A DNA stretch of 64,000 nucleotides from Conchocele bisecta. Taxonomy: Eukaryota; Mollusca; Bivalvia; Lucinida; Thyasiridae. The DNA lies in assembly GCA_029237695.1 (NCBI GenBank), contig CM055265.1, positions 116,844,067 to 116,908,066 of the forward strand, written 5' to 3'. Both the position numbers and the translations under genes were made by a program. This document shows, piece after piece, positions 11,040 through 23,164 of this stretch (position 1 is the stretch's first letter; each line of letters starts with the position of its first letter). The notes beneath the pieces were generated by a model. The model was not told the DNA's origin, made no database searches, and saw nothing but the letters and a program-made list of their open reading frames with translations.

Positions 11040-11583
11040 TACGGAGCCCTGCTGGGGATGTAGAATTCTTCTCTTTTTTTTTTATCAATTTGTTCCCTCA
11101 AATTAACAATTCGTTCCTACGATATAACAATTGGAACAAATTGTTATATGGGAACGAATTGTTAATTCGTGGGAACGAATTGTTATATCGCATGAACGAA
11201 TTGTTAATTTGAGGGATTAACAATTCGTTCCCTTCCTACGATATAACAATTCGTTCCCACTAGGGGAACGAATTGTTCATTCATGGGAAGGAATTGTTAT
11301 ATCGTAGGAACGAATTGTTAATTTGAGGGAACAAATTGTTAATTGAGGGAACAAATTGTCATTTCGTGAGAACGAATTGTTAATTTGAGGGAACAAATTG
11401 TTAAATTGAGGGAACGAATCGTCAGTTCATGGGAACGAATTGTTACTTCGAGGAACCAATTGTTATATCGTGGGAACAAATTGTTAATTCGAGGGAACAA
11501 ATTGTTAAATTGAGGTAACAAATTGTTATTTCGTGGAAACGAATTAATAAAAAAAAAATCCATGTTCCCTGTGGGGCTCCGTA
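11040..11583. mobile_element. Inverted-end element filled with a GAATTGTTA minisatellite
   Basis: Ends TACGGAGCCC / GGGGCTCCGTA with 6-bp duplication CATTCC (11034-11039, 11584-11589). The interior 11094-11545 is about 20 units of GGGAACGAATTGTTAATTTG-type 22-25 bp repeats, the first few inverted. T-runs sit inside the left end and A-runs inside the right. Confidence 0.78.
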
Positions 11584-11589
11584 CATTCC

Positions 11590-12398
11590 AGCAGCATTCA
11601 CAAACAAGTCCTGGGCCAATTATCTGTAAGTGAAGTCCAACATTCTAAGCTAATGCAACATGTAAGACACAACAGGCCATGTTGTGACAAAACCCGGCTT
11701 ACTGCTTTATGGTCAATGTAGATATTCTATGTTCTGATGCCAGCTGATAATTAATAGTAGCTGTTGTGGAAACGTAAAACTTCTTTATACAGTGCTGTGC
11801 ATAGAGCGAGCCTTTTGGACATTTTTCCCCATTTTAAAATGCCATTGTCCCTTGAAATTAAGAATCTGTCCATTAATAATGGGTCCAAGCGTTAAAAATG
11901 TCCCCTTAGACCTATATAACCTAGGCACAACACTGTTTATATTCCTGTACTGTCCATACTTACTACAGATGTTACGCAAGAATAAATTAGTGTTACATGT
12001 CGGCAACTACAAGACGGTAAGCAACACTGTTCCCGGGATTCAGTGATGGTTCGGTGACGGAATAGTGAACAATGAACAATGAACATCCAGATCTACACTC
12101 ACTGTAACGGCAGTGAAGCCTACTTTTATCAATTTGTCACTACATGCATTCCAATGACAGGCACACTGTCATGATTCCTGCAGTAACAGTCAAGACAATT
12201 AGCAGTACCTAATGCCGGCCGCTCGCTAGCAAAATGGTCCTTATAACAGCTCAGGCTCGACCAATCAATCTTCCTTGTTTCAAACATAAGAGTGCATTCT
12301 CAAAAAGTTTTAAAAGCATGCTAGTACAACAAAGAACTGTTCAACGGAGAACTAGTGTTGCAAGCACTGTTCTCTGGTTTTGAAAGCTTATCAGACTA
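11590..12398. other. Stretch without a recognised gene
   Basis: Unassigned. Two overlapping opposite-strand frames at 11785-12046 are mirror shadows without family features. A short AACACTGTTCTC repeat piece lies at 12310-12390. Confidence 0.4.
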
Positions 12399-12404
12399 CT
12401 ACTG

Positions 12405-12557
12405 CAGGGATTCCGCTGGCGATCGCCACTTTCGCAAATGGCGAAAAAATAAACAATTGGCAATAAAAAATTACATTTTTTTTCTTCGAAAATTGTAATT
12501 TTTTATCGCCAATTGTTTATTGTGGCAATTTTTTTATTATCCCCAGCGGAATACCTG
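12405..12557. mobile_element. Small hAT-like hairpin element
   Basis: Ends CAGGGATTCCGCTGG and CCAGCGGAATACCTG, inner stem AAACAATTGGCAATAAAAAA. Target duplication CTACTG (12399-12404, 12558-12563). Confidence 0.75.
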
Positions 12558-12566
12558 CTACTGGTG

Positions 12567-13049
12567 AGTGAGTGAGTGAGTGAGTGAGTGAATAGGGTTT
12601 AACGTCCGCTTTTCTGACATAGAGGTACAAGCCTCAGGGAGTCTACACGCAGACGGGTCAACGGGGTCGTGTCCCGTATCCACCTGTCCGAGGGGGGTAA
12701 ATCCCAACTTCAGAACTCAATATTTACAATCAAAATATATATTCAGTCCTGAAATTAGAACAACCTGATCTGGTGCCAGGCCCTCGCCACACCAGCATCA
12801 TTTATCCCATCCCCTAAAAGTAATAGGATTAGCGCTAATCTTACTTTTATATATGGGGCATAGCCTGACTCAACTCTCACGTACAAGAAAGCCAAAAATG
12901 TACATGAGGGCCAAATCCGGTATAGTGGGTTCTGGAAAGTATGAACCCAATCGTTAAGCCAGTTTAGTCGCCTTTTACGACAAGCAATGGCTACTGCAGC
13001 ACTATTCTCAGGATCAGTTGATCCCGCCCCGGTGCCTGCACGGGGCTAT
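12567..13049 (+). mobile_element. Full-length SINE with 13-bp target duplication
   Basis: 483 bp between direct repeats CCTGCTACTGGTG (12554-12566, 13050-13062). Starts with (AGTG)n and GGGTTTAACGTCC. Carries CTGATCTGGTGCCAGG and TAATAGGATTAGCGCTAATC in the middle, and GTCGCCTTTTACGACAAGC then GGTGCCTGCACGGGG near the 3' end. The last motif resembles the conserved domain of widespread metazoan MetaSINEs. No clear tRNA-type box A/B head was found. Confidence 0.75.
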
Positions 13050-13242
13050 CCTGCTACTGGTGGTCCATTCTTTGCTGAATACGTGAGCAGTGCTGGTACA
13101 CGTTTAAAACTATCAGCATTTGATTATAAAACTTTCTGAGCACGTACAAGAAGAGAGTACCAATGTTCTCTGGTTTTGAAAGTGCTGTTACAACGAGCGT
13201 TGTTTAATGCTATTTATTAATTTACTTTTACTTATTTTAGAC

Positions 13243-14035
13243 TTGGGGAATTAGGCTCAATTTGATCGAAAGATGAAAAGACAAAGACACATGTTGATTC
13301 TATAATGTAATATTCCCAAGAGCTCCCTGGCAACCCAAACAATGGCCTTTATACTTGGCAACGCGGACCTTATAGAAAGCACCTGACCACTCGGCATGAA
13401 ATGCACACAATGCAGACTTTTCCTGAGAACAGTGTTTGTTCAACACAGTTCAAATTGCTATAATTAATTACTCATTGAATGCAAACCTTAGATATTTTAC
13501 ATGCACAATTCATCCATTCATCTACATACACCCAGCAAATATCAATGACGAAATGAAATCAGACTATGTCTAAATTGGCTTTTATTTTAATACGAATATC
13601 AAAGTCTATTTAGACATCGGACTGTCTTCTGAATCATATCTGGAACTAACTGTAATATGCAAATGACTGTAAACAACTACATGTTATAGTATTATCTTTT
13701 GACTCGGTGTAGCTCAAATACTAGTCATCAAGGTACAGTCTCAAAAGAGTTATTACGTGATTATATGAATTGCACAATAACAATTGCAGACAACAATTAA
13801 GAATTTCCACAGCGATGCTGCATTCATTTTGTGTGACCCCAAGCTATTTGACCGGGGCACAACGCCCATTAAAAGAGGTCTGGTTTCTGCAGACATGTTA
13901 CTCAGAGGTTATGACCTGATTCCATATGAACAAAGGAGCAACCAGTCTAGTCTCAGATTGGACAAAGCATCTGCATGGTTCAATCAGGGTTTATACTGTT
14001 TGCCATTCAGTCCATCAAATTGGTACACTATAACA
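13243..14035 (+). repeat. Segmental duplication, copy 1
   Basis: 793 bp nearly identical (about 98% by eye) to 15896-16687, with a few small indels. No recognisable gene. The frame at 13784-14083 has no ATG. Confidence 0.9.
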
Positions 14036-14513
14036 ATACCCTCCTGGTTCGAAACATTTGGTCCCCAAATGAAATATGGATAAACAACCATGTGAACCAA
14101 ATATTACATGTAACAGTACAAGTAATAAGTATGAATATTGTAACACAAGAAATATCGCATTCACACACCTTACACACTACAATCCTATAATGCTTAATTT
14201 TCAAATTATATGTCTGGGTGCCAGGAAAAAAACATCAACTAATGCATGCAGTAAGACATGAAATACATTATACCGTACTTCATCTAATAAACACCCTCAT
14301 CTATGCAACATTTGAAAAATTAAAATTATGTAACTAAAACATTTCCACTTGTTATGCAAAAGTGTGTTTGATATGGTAAAATAAAACACAATTAAACAAA
14401 AAGCATAGAAGGGGTTTACATTAGAATAAATATGGCATAGTCCATATACGTTCCATCAGTCTTGATCAGCGCAGTTCATCGTATTAAACTGTAATCCATT
14501 TTAATTGGAATTT

Positions 14514-15155
14514 TTAAATTAAACGACATGTTAAAGTTGCAGATTCAGGTATTGTGCACTGTGTAAGGTGTACAGTTATTCAATTATAGGCAGTATGTTG
14601 CACTATGAATTATGTAACACCAAACGTCCATGATATGCAATACTGTTTCGTTTCCTTTATCAAAATCAGGTTAATTAGTAAATCATCAATTGTAATACAT
14701 GTAATCCGTTGTAATTGGAAACGTAATAATTGATACATGTATGTCACTGGTAAGTCATAATTCCATTATTATGGCAGATATGCACTGGAATTAATTATTA
14801 CTAGGGTCCATTTATGCAATATTTAAATTAAAAGACATATTAAAGTTACAGGTTCAGGTATTGAGCACATGTGTAAGGTGTACAGTTATTCAATTATAGG
14901 CAGTATGTTGCACTATGAATTATGTAACACCAAACGTCCATGATATATGCAATACCATTTCGTTTAACAAAATCTTCTATCGTAATTAATACATGTAATC
15001 CGTTGTAATTGGAACGCAATAATTGATACATGTATGTCACTGTAAGTCCTAATTCCATTATTATGGCAGATACGCACTGGAACTAATTATTACCGGTCCA
15101 TTTTTGGAATATTTGAAACTAAAAGACATATTAAAGTTGCAGATTCACGAATTGA
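14514..15155 (+). repeat. Tandem duplication, about 305-bp unit, 2.1 copies
   Basis: TAAATTAAACGACATGTTAA at 14514, again near 14822 and partly near 15117, with CAAACGTCCATGATAT and TTCCATTATTATGGCAGATA in each full unit. Lies between the segmental copies. Confidence 0.85.
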
Positions 15156-15339
15156 CCTCAAACATCACTTTCCATGTCATAGTATGTGGATTTTCGGAAG
15201 AAAAGTATGAGAAAAGAAAGAAGAAAGATGCGCTAAAGATCAAATCCCACACAATATGAAATGTGAATGTACATGAATGAAATCGCAACATGAAACTACA
15301 AACTGTCAATAAAATTCCAAAAATGTATTTGTGCTATTG

Positions 15340-15732
15340 TCAATTCTTCTTCATTCTGCCGTCGATGGTCCTATTGTTGGCGTGTAGGATGTGCGGAACG
15401 TGTCCCTCGCACACCCCGGTCCGAGATTCGTAGTGTTCCTTCCAGAATGTACGGGTAGGCCCCGTCACACATTCTGGCTTCGTAGGTAACTGAGTCCGTC
15501 GTGTTTTGCGAGTCTGTTGGTACATCAACTTCTTGAAATATTGTGTAGCAAACACTGATTCAAATGGTGAAAATCCTGTAGATTGTATACATTTTGTCCA
15601 ACACAATGCCATTAATATTGTAGGCAAAACGTAAGCCAAGTTGATGGCTACACATTTCTTCTCCATCTTCAAAATGTTATTAAAATTACACTGTATGTGT
15701 GTCGAAAAATCCATGCATGCAAAGTTCCTCAA
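15340..15732 (-). pseudogene. Retrotransposon integrase C-terminal remnant
   Basis: An open minus-strand frame of 130 codons (no ATG at its start) contains LPTILMALCWTKCIQSTGFS followed by PFESVFA, the pattern found near the end of Ty3/Gypsy-type integrase cores (LP..L.A....STG.SPF...FG). A basic tail follows. No catalytic DDE residues, LTRs or other pol domains are visible nearby. It lies in the spacer between two copies of a segmental duplication. BEL/Pao or a Maverick-type integrase is an alternative. Confidence 0.5.
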
Positions 15733-15895
15733 TTTGTTCCACTTTCCATCGAAATAATAGATTAACCGTTACTATAATTTTGTTCACTTAAGTCCAAATT
15801 AACATGACCGAGGATCTAAAGATTCTCCACCAATTGTTATAGTGAGTGGTGGTTGTATTTTATTAATTTCTAAGATGTTACTGTTAATTTTTGGA

Positions 15896-16687
15896 TTTGG
15901 GAATTACGGCTCAATTTGATCGAAAGATGAAAAGACAAAAGACACATGTTGATTCTATACTGTAATATTCCCAAGAGCTCCCTGGCAACCCAAACAATGG
16001 CCTTTATACTTGGCAACGCGGACCTTATAGAAAGCACCTGACCACTCGGCATGAAATGCACACAATGCAGACTTTTCCTGAGAACTGTGTTTGTTCAACA
16101 CAGTTCAAATTGCTATAATTAATTACTCATTGAATGCAAACCTTAGATATTTTACATGCACAATTCATCCATTCATCTACATACACCCAGCAAATATCAA
16201 TGACGAAATGAAATCAGAAACTATGTCTAAATTGGCTTTTAATACGAATATCAAAGTCTATTTAGACATCGGACTGTCTTCTGAATCATATCTGGAACTA
16301 ACTGTAATATGCAAATGACTGTAAACAACTACATGTTATAGTATTATCTTTTGACTCGGTGTAGCTCAAATACTAGTCATCAAGGTACAGTCTCAAAAGA
16401 GTTATTACGTGATTATATGAATTGCACAATAACAATTGCAGACAACAATTAAGAATTTCCACAGCGATGCTGCATTCATTTTGTGTGACCCCAAGCTATT
16501 TGACCGGGGCACAACGCCCATTAAAAGAGGTCTGGTTTCTGCAGACATGTTACTCAGAGGTCATGACCTGATTCCATATGAACAAAGGAGCAACCAGTCT
16601 AGTCTCAGATTGGACAAAGCATCTGCATGGTTCAATCAGGGTTTATACTGTTTGCCATTCAGTCCATCAAATTGGTACACTATAACA
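15896..16687 (+). repeat. Segmental duplication, copy 2
   Basis: Same orientation as copy 1, 1.86 kb downstream of its end. It continues into CAGTACCAGTGTTGGTATTA hairpin repeats (16688-17010) that resemble sequence left of copy 1 (13063-13200). Confidence 0.9.
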
Positions 16688-17010
16688 GTGCTAAGAACAC
16701 TGCTTTACACTGCTACTGTGACGTTCTTTGCTCAATGCGCAAGCAGTACCAGTGTTGGTATTACCTGGTGTGTTGGTATTACCAACACTGGTACTGCTCG
16801 CGCATTCAGCAAAGAACTAACTTGGTAATGGTGTTAGCATTTGATTATGAAACTTTCTGAGCAGGTACAAGAACAGAGTACCAGTGTTGTGAGCACTGTT
16901 CTCTGGTTTTGGAAGTGCTATGCAGCCAAAGAACACTGGTACTGCTCGTGCATTCAGCAAAGAACCAACTTGCTAATTGTGTTAGCATTTGATTATGAAA
17001 CTTTCTGAGC
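16688..17010. repeat. CAGTACCAGTGTTGG hairpin repeats
   Basis: A 22-bp-arm hairpin (GCAGTACCAGTGTTGGTATT / inverse at 16775-16797), then two TTAGCATTTGATTATGAAAC blocks. Related pieces are at 12340-12400 and 13063-13200. Confidence 0.65.
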
Positions 17011-17491
17011 ATGCACTCCAATCACATGTTCGAAATCAGGAAGTGTGATTGGTCGAAGCCGAGATGTGCACAGTCTCGGCCAGTCAAATTGACTGTTTTC
17101 GCATACAAATTTGACGAATATAATACGCTTTACAAGCACAAGCCCAGGTAATTATTTATTTACATTTTTGAAGATGATGATTCATAACCTTTGTTATATT
17201 TTATGGACTATGTTTTTGAGGCTCTTTATCACAACATGAATGGCTCGGTTTTTGTGATTTCCAACCATAGTGACAGATGAGATTTATGTGAACAAACGTA
17301 TTTTAAAGATTAATTCTTTTGAAAATGTTGATGATACAAGTACAGCAGTTGATGAAAATTTCACGGCATGCTCATGGAATTCTCGTCAATTTTCGATGCT
17401 ATTTACAGAAATAATTTTCTTTTGTCAAATAATACTTAATGAACTATAATATAAACCCACTATTCCAATAATGGAAGAGTGGGTTTCTGGT

Positions 17492-17737
17492 TTATCCTTT
17501 CACCCCTCAGTAACTGAACTGGATTTTGATATGCTAATTTTCCAACCAATCCAACCATCACAAAATGATTTTCAGACTAGTCCATTGATGAAAAGGTGTT
17601 TTTTGTGTTCTTAAAAAATCTGAAAATTTGTTGCAAAAAGTGCAGATCCTGATCAGACGCTCGTGACGAGCCGACTCATCTGGATCTACACTTTTTGCCA
17701 ATACCACTATACAGGTCTGTAGTGTTGAAAGGGTTAA
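17492..17737 (-). mobile_element. TTAA-A hairpin MITE
   Basis: Left end mutated (TTATCCTTTCACCCC), right end GTTGAAAGGGTTAA. One palindrome arm has lost bases near GATCAGACGCTCGTGACGAG. Confidence 0.8.
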
Positions 17738-18290
17738 GCATCATTTAACATAACAATTATTACTGCTGAAAGTTTATTAAAAGAAATTTGCAACAATATC
17801 AGTGAAATACGGACATACGACAAGGCAGAAAATCCCATATACTGGAAATAATATCAAGGAAGCTACTTAAATCCACGATTCTCCTATTAAAACTTGGAGT
17901 GAATGTCAACAAGACGTGCTATAAATCAAGAGTATAGGCAAGATGACAGCGAACAATGATTGTATGGCCGATAGCAGTGTCATATAGATTTAATACAGCC
18001 ACCCATCACTGAATGTGATTATGGCTAATAACTTCCCAAATAAATATAATGGATTACGAGAGAACACACAAGCTTATGTTTGTATTTATATACCCAGCCT
18101 AGAGATGTCCAAACATGCAAACATTCGTGAAGCTAGATTATTATGACACTACTGCCTGTTCTAAGTTTTCCTGTAGGCAATTTTTTTAACTCATACATTT
18201 TCTTCAAGTTACTCATTGGTGCATACAATTTCAAAACATGATATAAATCTACAATTCAATTATGTTTTACTTATTTATTTCTTCACATTC
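17738..18290. other. Stretch without a recognised gene
   Basis: Nothing recognised between the TTAA-A copy and the Tc1 left end. Confidence 0.4.
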
Positions 18291-19831
18291 TATACTGAGC
18301 AACAGTAGAAACGTCCCACCATATTCAGGGAAAGATTGCTGGAAATCAATAAGGATGGTGGTACTAAAACCTGTACAGAAAATGAAGTTTAATCACTTGT
18401 GAATCCATATCAGTTGACAAAATTTTGTTGCGATGAAAAGATTTCGAGTGACATCACGGCAAATTCGGGAGGGGTCAAAATCAAAAATCTGATTTTTTAA
18501 TTTTTTTTATAAAATGTTTAGGGCTGGATGATTTCTCTCGAAAAAAACTTCCACTGTATTCTGTATGATTAATATTGTGTGTGGCCACCATTTGCATGAA
18601 TACATGCCATAATTCTACGGCGCATGGACGTGACGTAACGCAGAATTAGTGGGTTAGGCAGATTCCTCCATTCCTCTTATAAAGCCCGTGTCAGATCTTG
18701 AATGTTGTCAATTTGGTGGTTAGCCCTCGCCTTATGACCCACCTCATCCCAGACGTGCTCGATTGGGTTGAGATCAGGGGAAACCGCAGGCCATGGAAGG
18801 ACGTCGACGTTGTTACGAGCCAGGTATTGAGTTGTGATTCTAGCTGTGTGTGGGCGGGCATTGTCTTGCTGCAATGTTATACCAGGCCCGAGGTGGCGAA
18901 TGAAAGGCATTGCATGAGGAGTTAGCACCTCAGCAATGTAGCGCTGTGCATTGAGATTGCCCTGTATGACCACGAGCTCAGTCTTACGGTTCCCCATGAT
19001 CCCACCCCACACCATTACACTCCCTCCCCCGAACCTGTCCCCCTGAACCACACAGCAATCGGCGAATCTCTCGTTTTTTGCGTCTTAATACGCGTAGCCT
19101 ACCATCTGCATGGCTGAGTGTGAACCGAGATTTGTCAGTAAAGAGAACTCGGTTCCACTCAGCCCGCCACCAATTCAAATGACGTCGTGACCACAATTAT
19201 TTCATTATTCGACCGGTATATGGGCGTCGTGCTCTGATTGGCAGCGCGTAACGCATCGCAAGCGCCTACGGATGGTCTGCGCTGACACACCGTATCTCCT
19301 AGCCGTTACGGTGGCTGGCAAACGACACTGACGTAAGTGATGTAGCGGTCAGTCCTGGCGGTGATGGCACAGGGGTGACCGGGGCGGGGACGATCGTCAA
19401 CAGTCCCAGTCTGTTGATACCGGGTCACAAGCCTCTGTATGGTCTTCCGACAGCAGCCGAACCTGCGCGCCAGGGCACTGGCCATCATCACCGCATCCAG
19501 CATTCCAATTGCCTGATTTCGTTCAACTTTAGACAAGCATGGCATGATGAAAACAATGAAAAAGTAAAACGTTTTTCAATTTTCGGATTAGCCTGTGTCG
19601 CAAGTATCGTACGACGTTGACTGAATTAATTTATCGAGCACGTGCAATAAGTGGAAATAAACGTTCCGGTTGGTGACCGTTTTGAACCTCGTGTATTTGG
19701 TGGAAACTTAACACAGGTGTATTCACAAAATGACCAGTGTCTCGCATGTACATTCACAGAATGTGTAACATAAACATATCCAGAGATATATCGGTTCAAA
19801 AAGTGGGACGTTTCTAGTGTTGCTGAGTATA
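18291..19831 (-). mobile_element. Tc1/mariner (Tc1, DD34E) element
   Basis: 29-bp inverted ends at 18291-18319 and 19803-19831 (27 of 29 match), both with TA at the outer edge and both containing GAAACGTCCCAC next to the interior. The 1.54-kb length and the minus-strand transposase relic fit a nearly full-length Tc1 element. It sits in the LIM intron in the same orientation as the host gene. Confidence 0.9.
18569..19545 (-). pseudogene. Tc1-like transposase pseudogene
   Basis: Starts at a genuine ATG (19545) with MPCLSKVERNQAIGML and a helix-turn-helix (CCRKTIQRLVTRY). The first catalytic Asp is in LFTDKSRF (about 19136), the second in QQDNARPH (about 18865) and the Glu in SPDLNPIEHVWDE (about 18760). 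There are 34 residues between the second Asp and the Glu. At least three frame breaks interrupt it: after ITARTDRYIT, between the first Asp and GGGSVMVWGG, and after DNIQDLTRA. The C-terminal block CIHANGGHTQY precedes a TAA at 18569. The catalytic residues survive but no continuous protein is possible. Confidence 0.9.
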
Positions 19832-20191
19832 TGTATATCTGACACTCGGTGAATAGATATTGTAAATCCCAAAAATATCAAAACTGAAGTTATTATTAAC
19901 AAAAAATAAAAAAAATGCCAAGACAAAAATAAAATGGCAACACTTCAATTTATTGCAATTGCAATTTTTCCATGGGCTAACATAAGTATTATAACAACAC
20001 TAACGAGACTGACCATCACACCTGAAAGTGACCACAATAGTAACAGTTTATGACATAGATCTGTCTGGCCACTGGGCATTATGTCAACAAGTTTATTAAC
20101 AATTGATTGATTTTAATGACTTCTACTTCCTTGGAGATAACAAGATGTTAACCAATTTCATGCAGAAATACCAATTCATAGGCATCAATAT

Positions 20192-20484
20192 TTAACCCTT
20201 TCACCCATAAGTAAAATGGAATGGACCGTGTTAATGGTATCCGGACAAAAACACTTTGGACATAACCCCCTTCGTGTAAAAATGACAACATGGACATAAC
20301 CCCCTTCATGATTTTTACAGGGCAAAACTCCCTTCATGATTTCTACAGGGTGGACATAACCCCTTCAACCTCATCTGTACATGTTTGAAAATAAAGTTCC
20401 CAAAGTGATACTTGAATATTTTCATTATATATGAATATTTGTTTGTTGTAAACACAACACTATAGAGGTCTGTAGTGTTGAACG
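20192..20484 (-). mobile_element. TTAA-A ends around a short tandem repeat
   Basis: The first 40 bp and last 30 bp are TTAA-A. The middle is replaced by GGACATAACCCCCTTCATG repeats of about 40 bp (20249-20365), found nowhere else in the window. Confidence 0.55.
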
Positions 20485-20742
20485 TTTTTTTTATATATAT
20501 TTTCTTTATTTGAGCCACTGGCTAGGAAAACTAACCTTAGGACATTTTCAACATTACTTGCACGTTCACACTATTGGATAAAATATATTTGTAACTGATT
20601 TACTGAGGACAATAAGGCTAATTCTGCGGCTAATTAACTGGCGAACAGTGTAGAACCTGTGCAGATGTGTAGTCTGATATGGGGCTATGCTGGTAACAAA
20701 ATGGAAAATTATTTCTAATTTTAGTTTTTATTATTCATACTC

Positions 20743-20892
20743 ACCTGAATGGTTGCAAACAGATAGGTTGCTATGAAATCGTCCTAATAATAAAAATCTG
20801 CCTACTCTAATCACTCAAATAACCCACCATAGACCATTCCGCTCTACCCACAGCCAATTGGCTAGTCCGCTATTTAAACTCCTCCTATTATT
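20743..20892 (+). repeat. DIRS left inverted terminal repeat
   Basis: 150 bp from ACCTGAATGGTTGC to CCTCCTATTATT, repeated inverted at 27342-27491 with near-perfect identity. The outer 40 bp (20704-20742) are unique to this end and recur only in the internal complementary region. Confidence 0.88.
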
Positions 20893-21021
20893 GTTAGGTA
20901 TACAGCTTCAAAAAGTTAATCATTTCCATATGGAAATGAAACTGCTAGTAAAATAGCCTGAAGTATACTAAGTAGGGAGAAGATAAAACCATCAAGCGGG
21001 GACGGGAGGAGGGTCTACCTT

Positions 21022-21106
21022 ACCATTCAGGTGAGTATGAATAATAAAAACTAAAATTAGAAATAATTTTCCATTTTTATGTCTTCAAACTAACCTGAAT
21101 GGTTGC
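21022..21106. repeat. DIRS internal complementary region
   Basis: Two inverted ACCTGAATGGTTGC ends face each other across about 60 bp. One side matches the left terminus (20704-20756), the other the right terminus (27480-27512), fused at the shared AAAATG. It lies about 130 bp from the left repeat, the usual place at the 3' side of a minus-strand DIRS element. Confidence 0.85.
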
Positions 21107-23164
21107 AAGAATTCGTAGTGATGGTGGGAGGTATTCTCACTACTCATACTCGACCGGAATGGTAAGGCAGATTAAAAACCCTCAAAACAGACAAAAATAT
21201 TTGGCCTAGGTACAAACTTGGGTGTTACCTATATAGTAAAAACATGGTCTCACCCTAGAATCATAGGGGCGCCCAAAGCGGGCCCCCCCCCTTTTCTACG
21301 AAAGTAGAAGAGAGGTGGATAAAGACAAGCACCACCACGCTAGTCTCGTAGACTGACTCGTAGACTCCAACCTGCTATACTTGGTTAGAACGCCGGAGAA
21401 TACTCATGGTATAGCCGCTGCTACCAGACGAAGCCCTGGCGAATGTAGTCGCCCGGCACTTCACACGCAATAGCTCAACTGAGATAAACTCAAAGTCTAA
21501 ACATAGTCTCATGACGACACATGACTCGTACATATCGAGAACACAGTATAAAACGCCCTAAGCACTAAGGTCATCCTAACAAGCAAGTGCTGAGGAGTTA
21601 AACTGGCCCTAAAGCCAGATCAAAACCTATACCAGGGTTTGACACTAACTTTTGGCCCAGGGATTCCGCAGAATGGACATCCCTATTGTTACATTATGTT
21701 GAATGGGATTTTCTTGAAAATGCAGTGATTCCTCCTACAAAACAGGGATCCTCGGGATCTCGGGACACTGCGAGTGTCGACCCCTGTATACCTATAAACC
21801 CATGTATAGTAGACAAAGAGAATAGAATCATTAACCCAAAGTGAAACACTATCCTTTTGCAACAACACTGCTACAAACTAGATAGATAGCCTCGCCCTAA
21901 TTGAAACATGTACAAAACAATGCCTCCTGGGCCAGCGTGATGAACCGTAAGAACCATAGATCACCACAGATCCCCGTTCATCAACAAAAGCAAGTGAAGT
22001 TCATCGAGCGGTGAGTCACACTTACCAACCCCCAGGATTCCACTGGGACTGTAAGACAAAAACCGAATAATCGGGTAATCAGAAAAAATCGCAGACTATC
22101 GCGAACAGGTAGATCCAAACAGCCTCCTAAACTTGATGCTACCGGCTGATAAACCCACAACTGCACCCGCTGCTACTAACGGACCCAGTTCTTAAACATC
22201 TCCCTGAGATGCCAACCCCATGTCGGTCACATGAGGAACATGGAGAGAAAAGGGGGTACTTTCCGGAACACCACATATGTATTCCGGAACACAAATCAGT
22301 ACTCACTTATATCATAAAATAAGTTAAATATAGCCTTGGCCCAAGTTTCGGCTACCATGAGCACCCGAAAATAACTACAATAATCACTGATTGCAAGACG
22401 CAAAAACATCACCGCGCTGTGACAGGACCAAATTGGGCCATGTCTCGCTGTAATCATAGATGAACAGATGTGTTGTCCTAACTTCTTCCGATAAAACAAT
22501 CCCCAAATACGTTGGCTGCACGCTTAGATCAGACATTATACGAATTACGTGATGAATAAATCAATATCTCTGAGCGCTGGAATATCAAATGGTAATCGCC
22601 TAGACGAGAATGATAACGGGTAAATAAAACAATAGGATTATTGGCAGAATTGTATTTAAACGAAATAATTATATCCAGATATACCCGCGCCGATCAAAAA
22701 TCGTACTTTTAATTGTAATCCGTACTACCGTCTATCTAACGTATTTCCCGGAATAAATACGGAAAAATCGTAACAGTTGGCAGTTACGCATCTCCTGCCA
22801 GTGCAGAGAGCGATCATAGAAAGAAGTTGAGACTACATGCACCTCGTGCATTTAGGGCCTACTAAACAACTCAGCTGCAGAACCACTTACTGTAGAATAA
22901 ACTCAAGTAATGGCCCTATCTATCCAACGGAAGACAAAGGATTGCGATACCTCCCGTTGGCTTAAAATTGGTAATAAGAAACTTACGGTCGGACCGGATG
23001 TCCTAATTCTTCCGAACCTAATGCTTCATCGCACGGACTGGACAGAAAGTGTGAACCACTGTCGCTGACAGGCATGACGGAGGGAGGCCCGAACCACAAC
23101 TGATTCCAGATCATGTGAGAAGGGATAAAGTATCTGAGGGAGAAATCTCGGTTCATAGGAGAAA

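Noticed and set aside
11339..11563. Repetitive NNLFPR-rich ORF
   Set aside because: Pure translation of the GAATTGTTA minisatellite.
13784..14083. ORF preserved in both segmental duplicates (MQTTIKNFHSD...)
   Set aside because: It begins at TTG, not ATG. The duplicates are too similar for preservation to mean anything, and no domain is seen.
18698..18925. Plus-strand ORFs within the Tc1 element
   Set aside because: Antisense shadows of the transposase relic.
22296..22499. Tyrosine recombinase C-terminus (AETWAKAIFNLFYD)
   Set aside because: Weakly recalls the end of DIRS recombinases, but no Arg/His/Tyr active-site pattern could be placed; not called.
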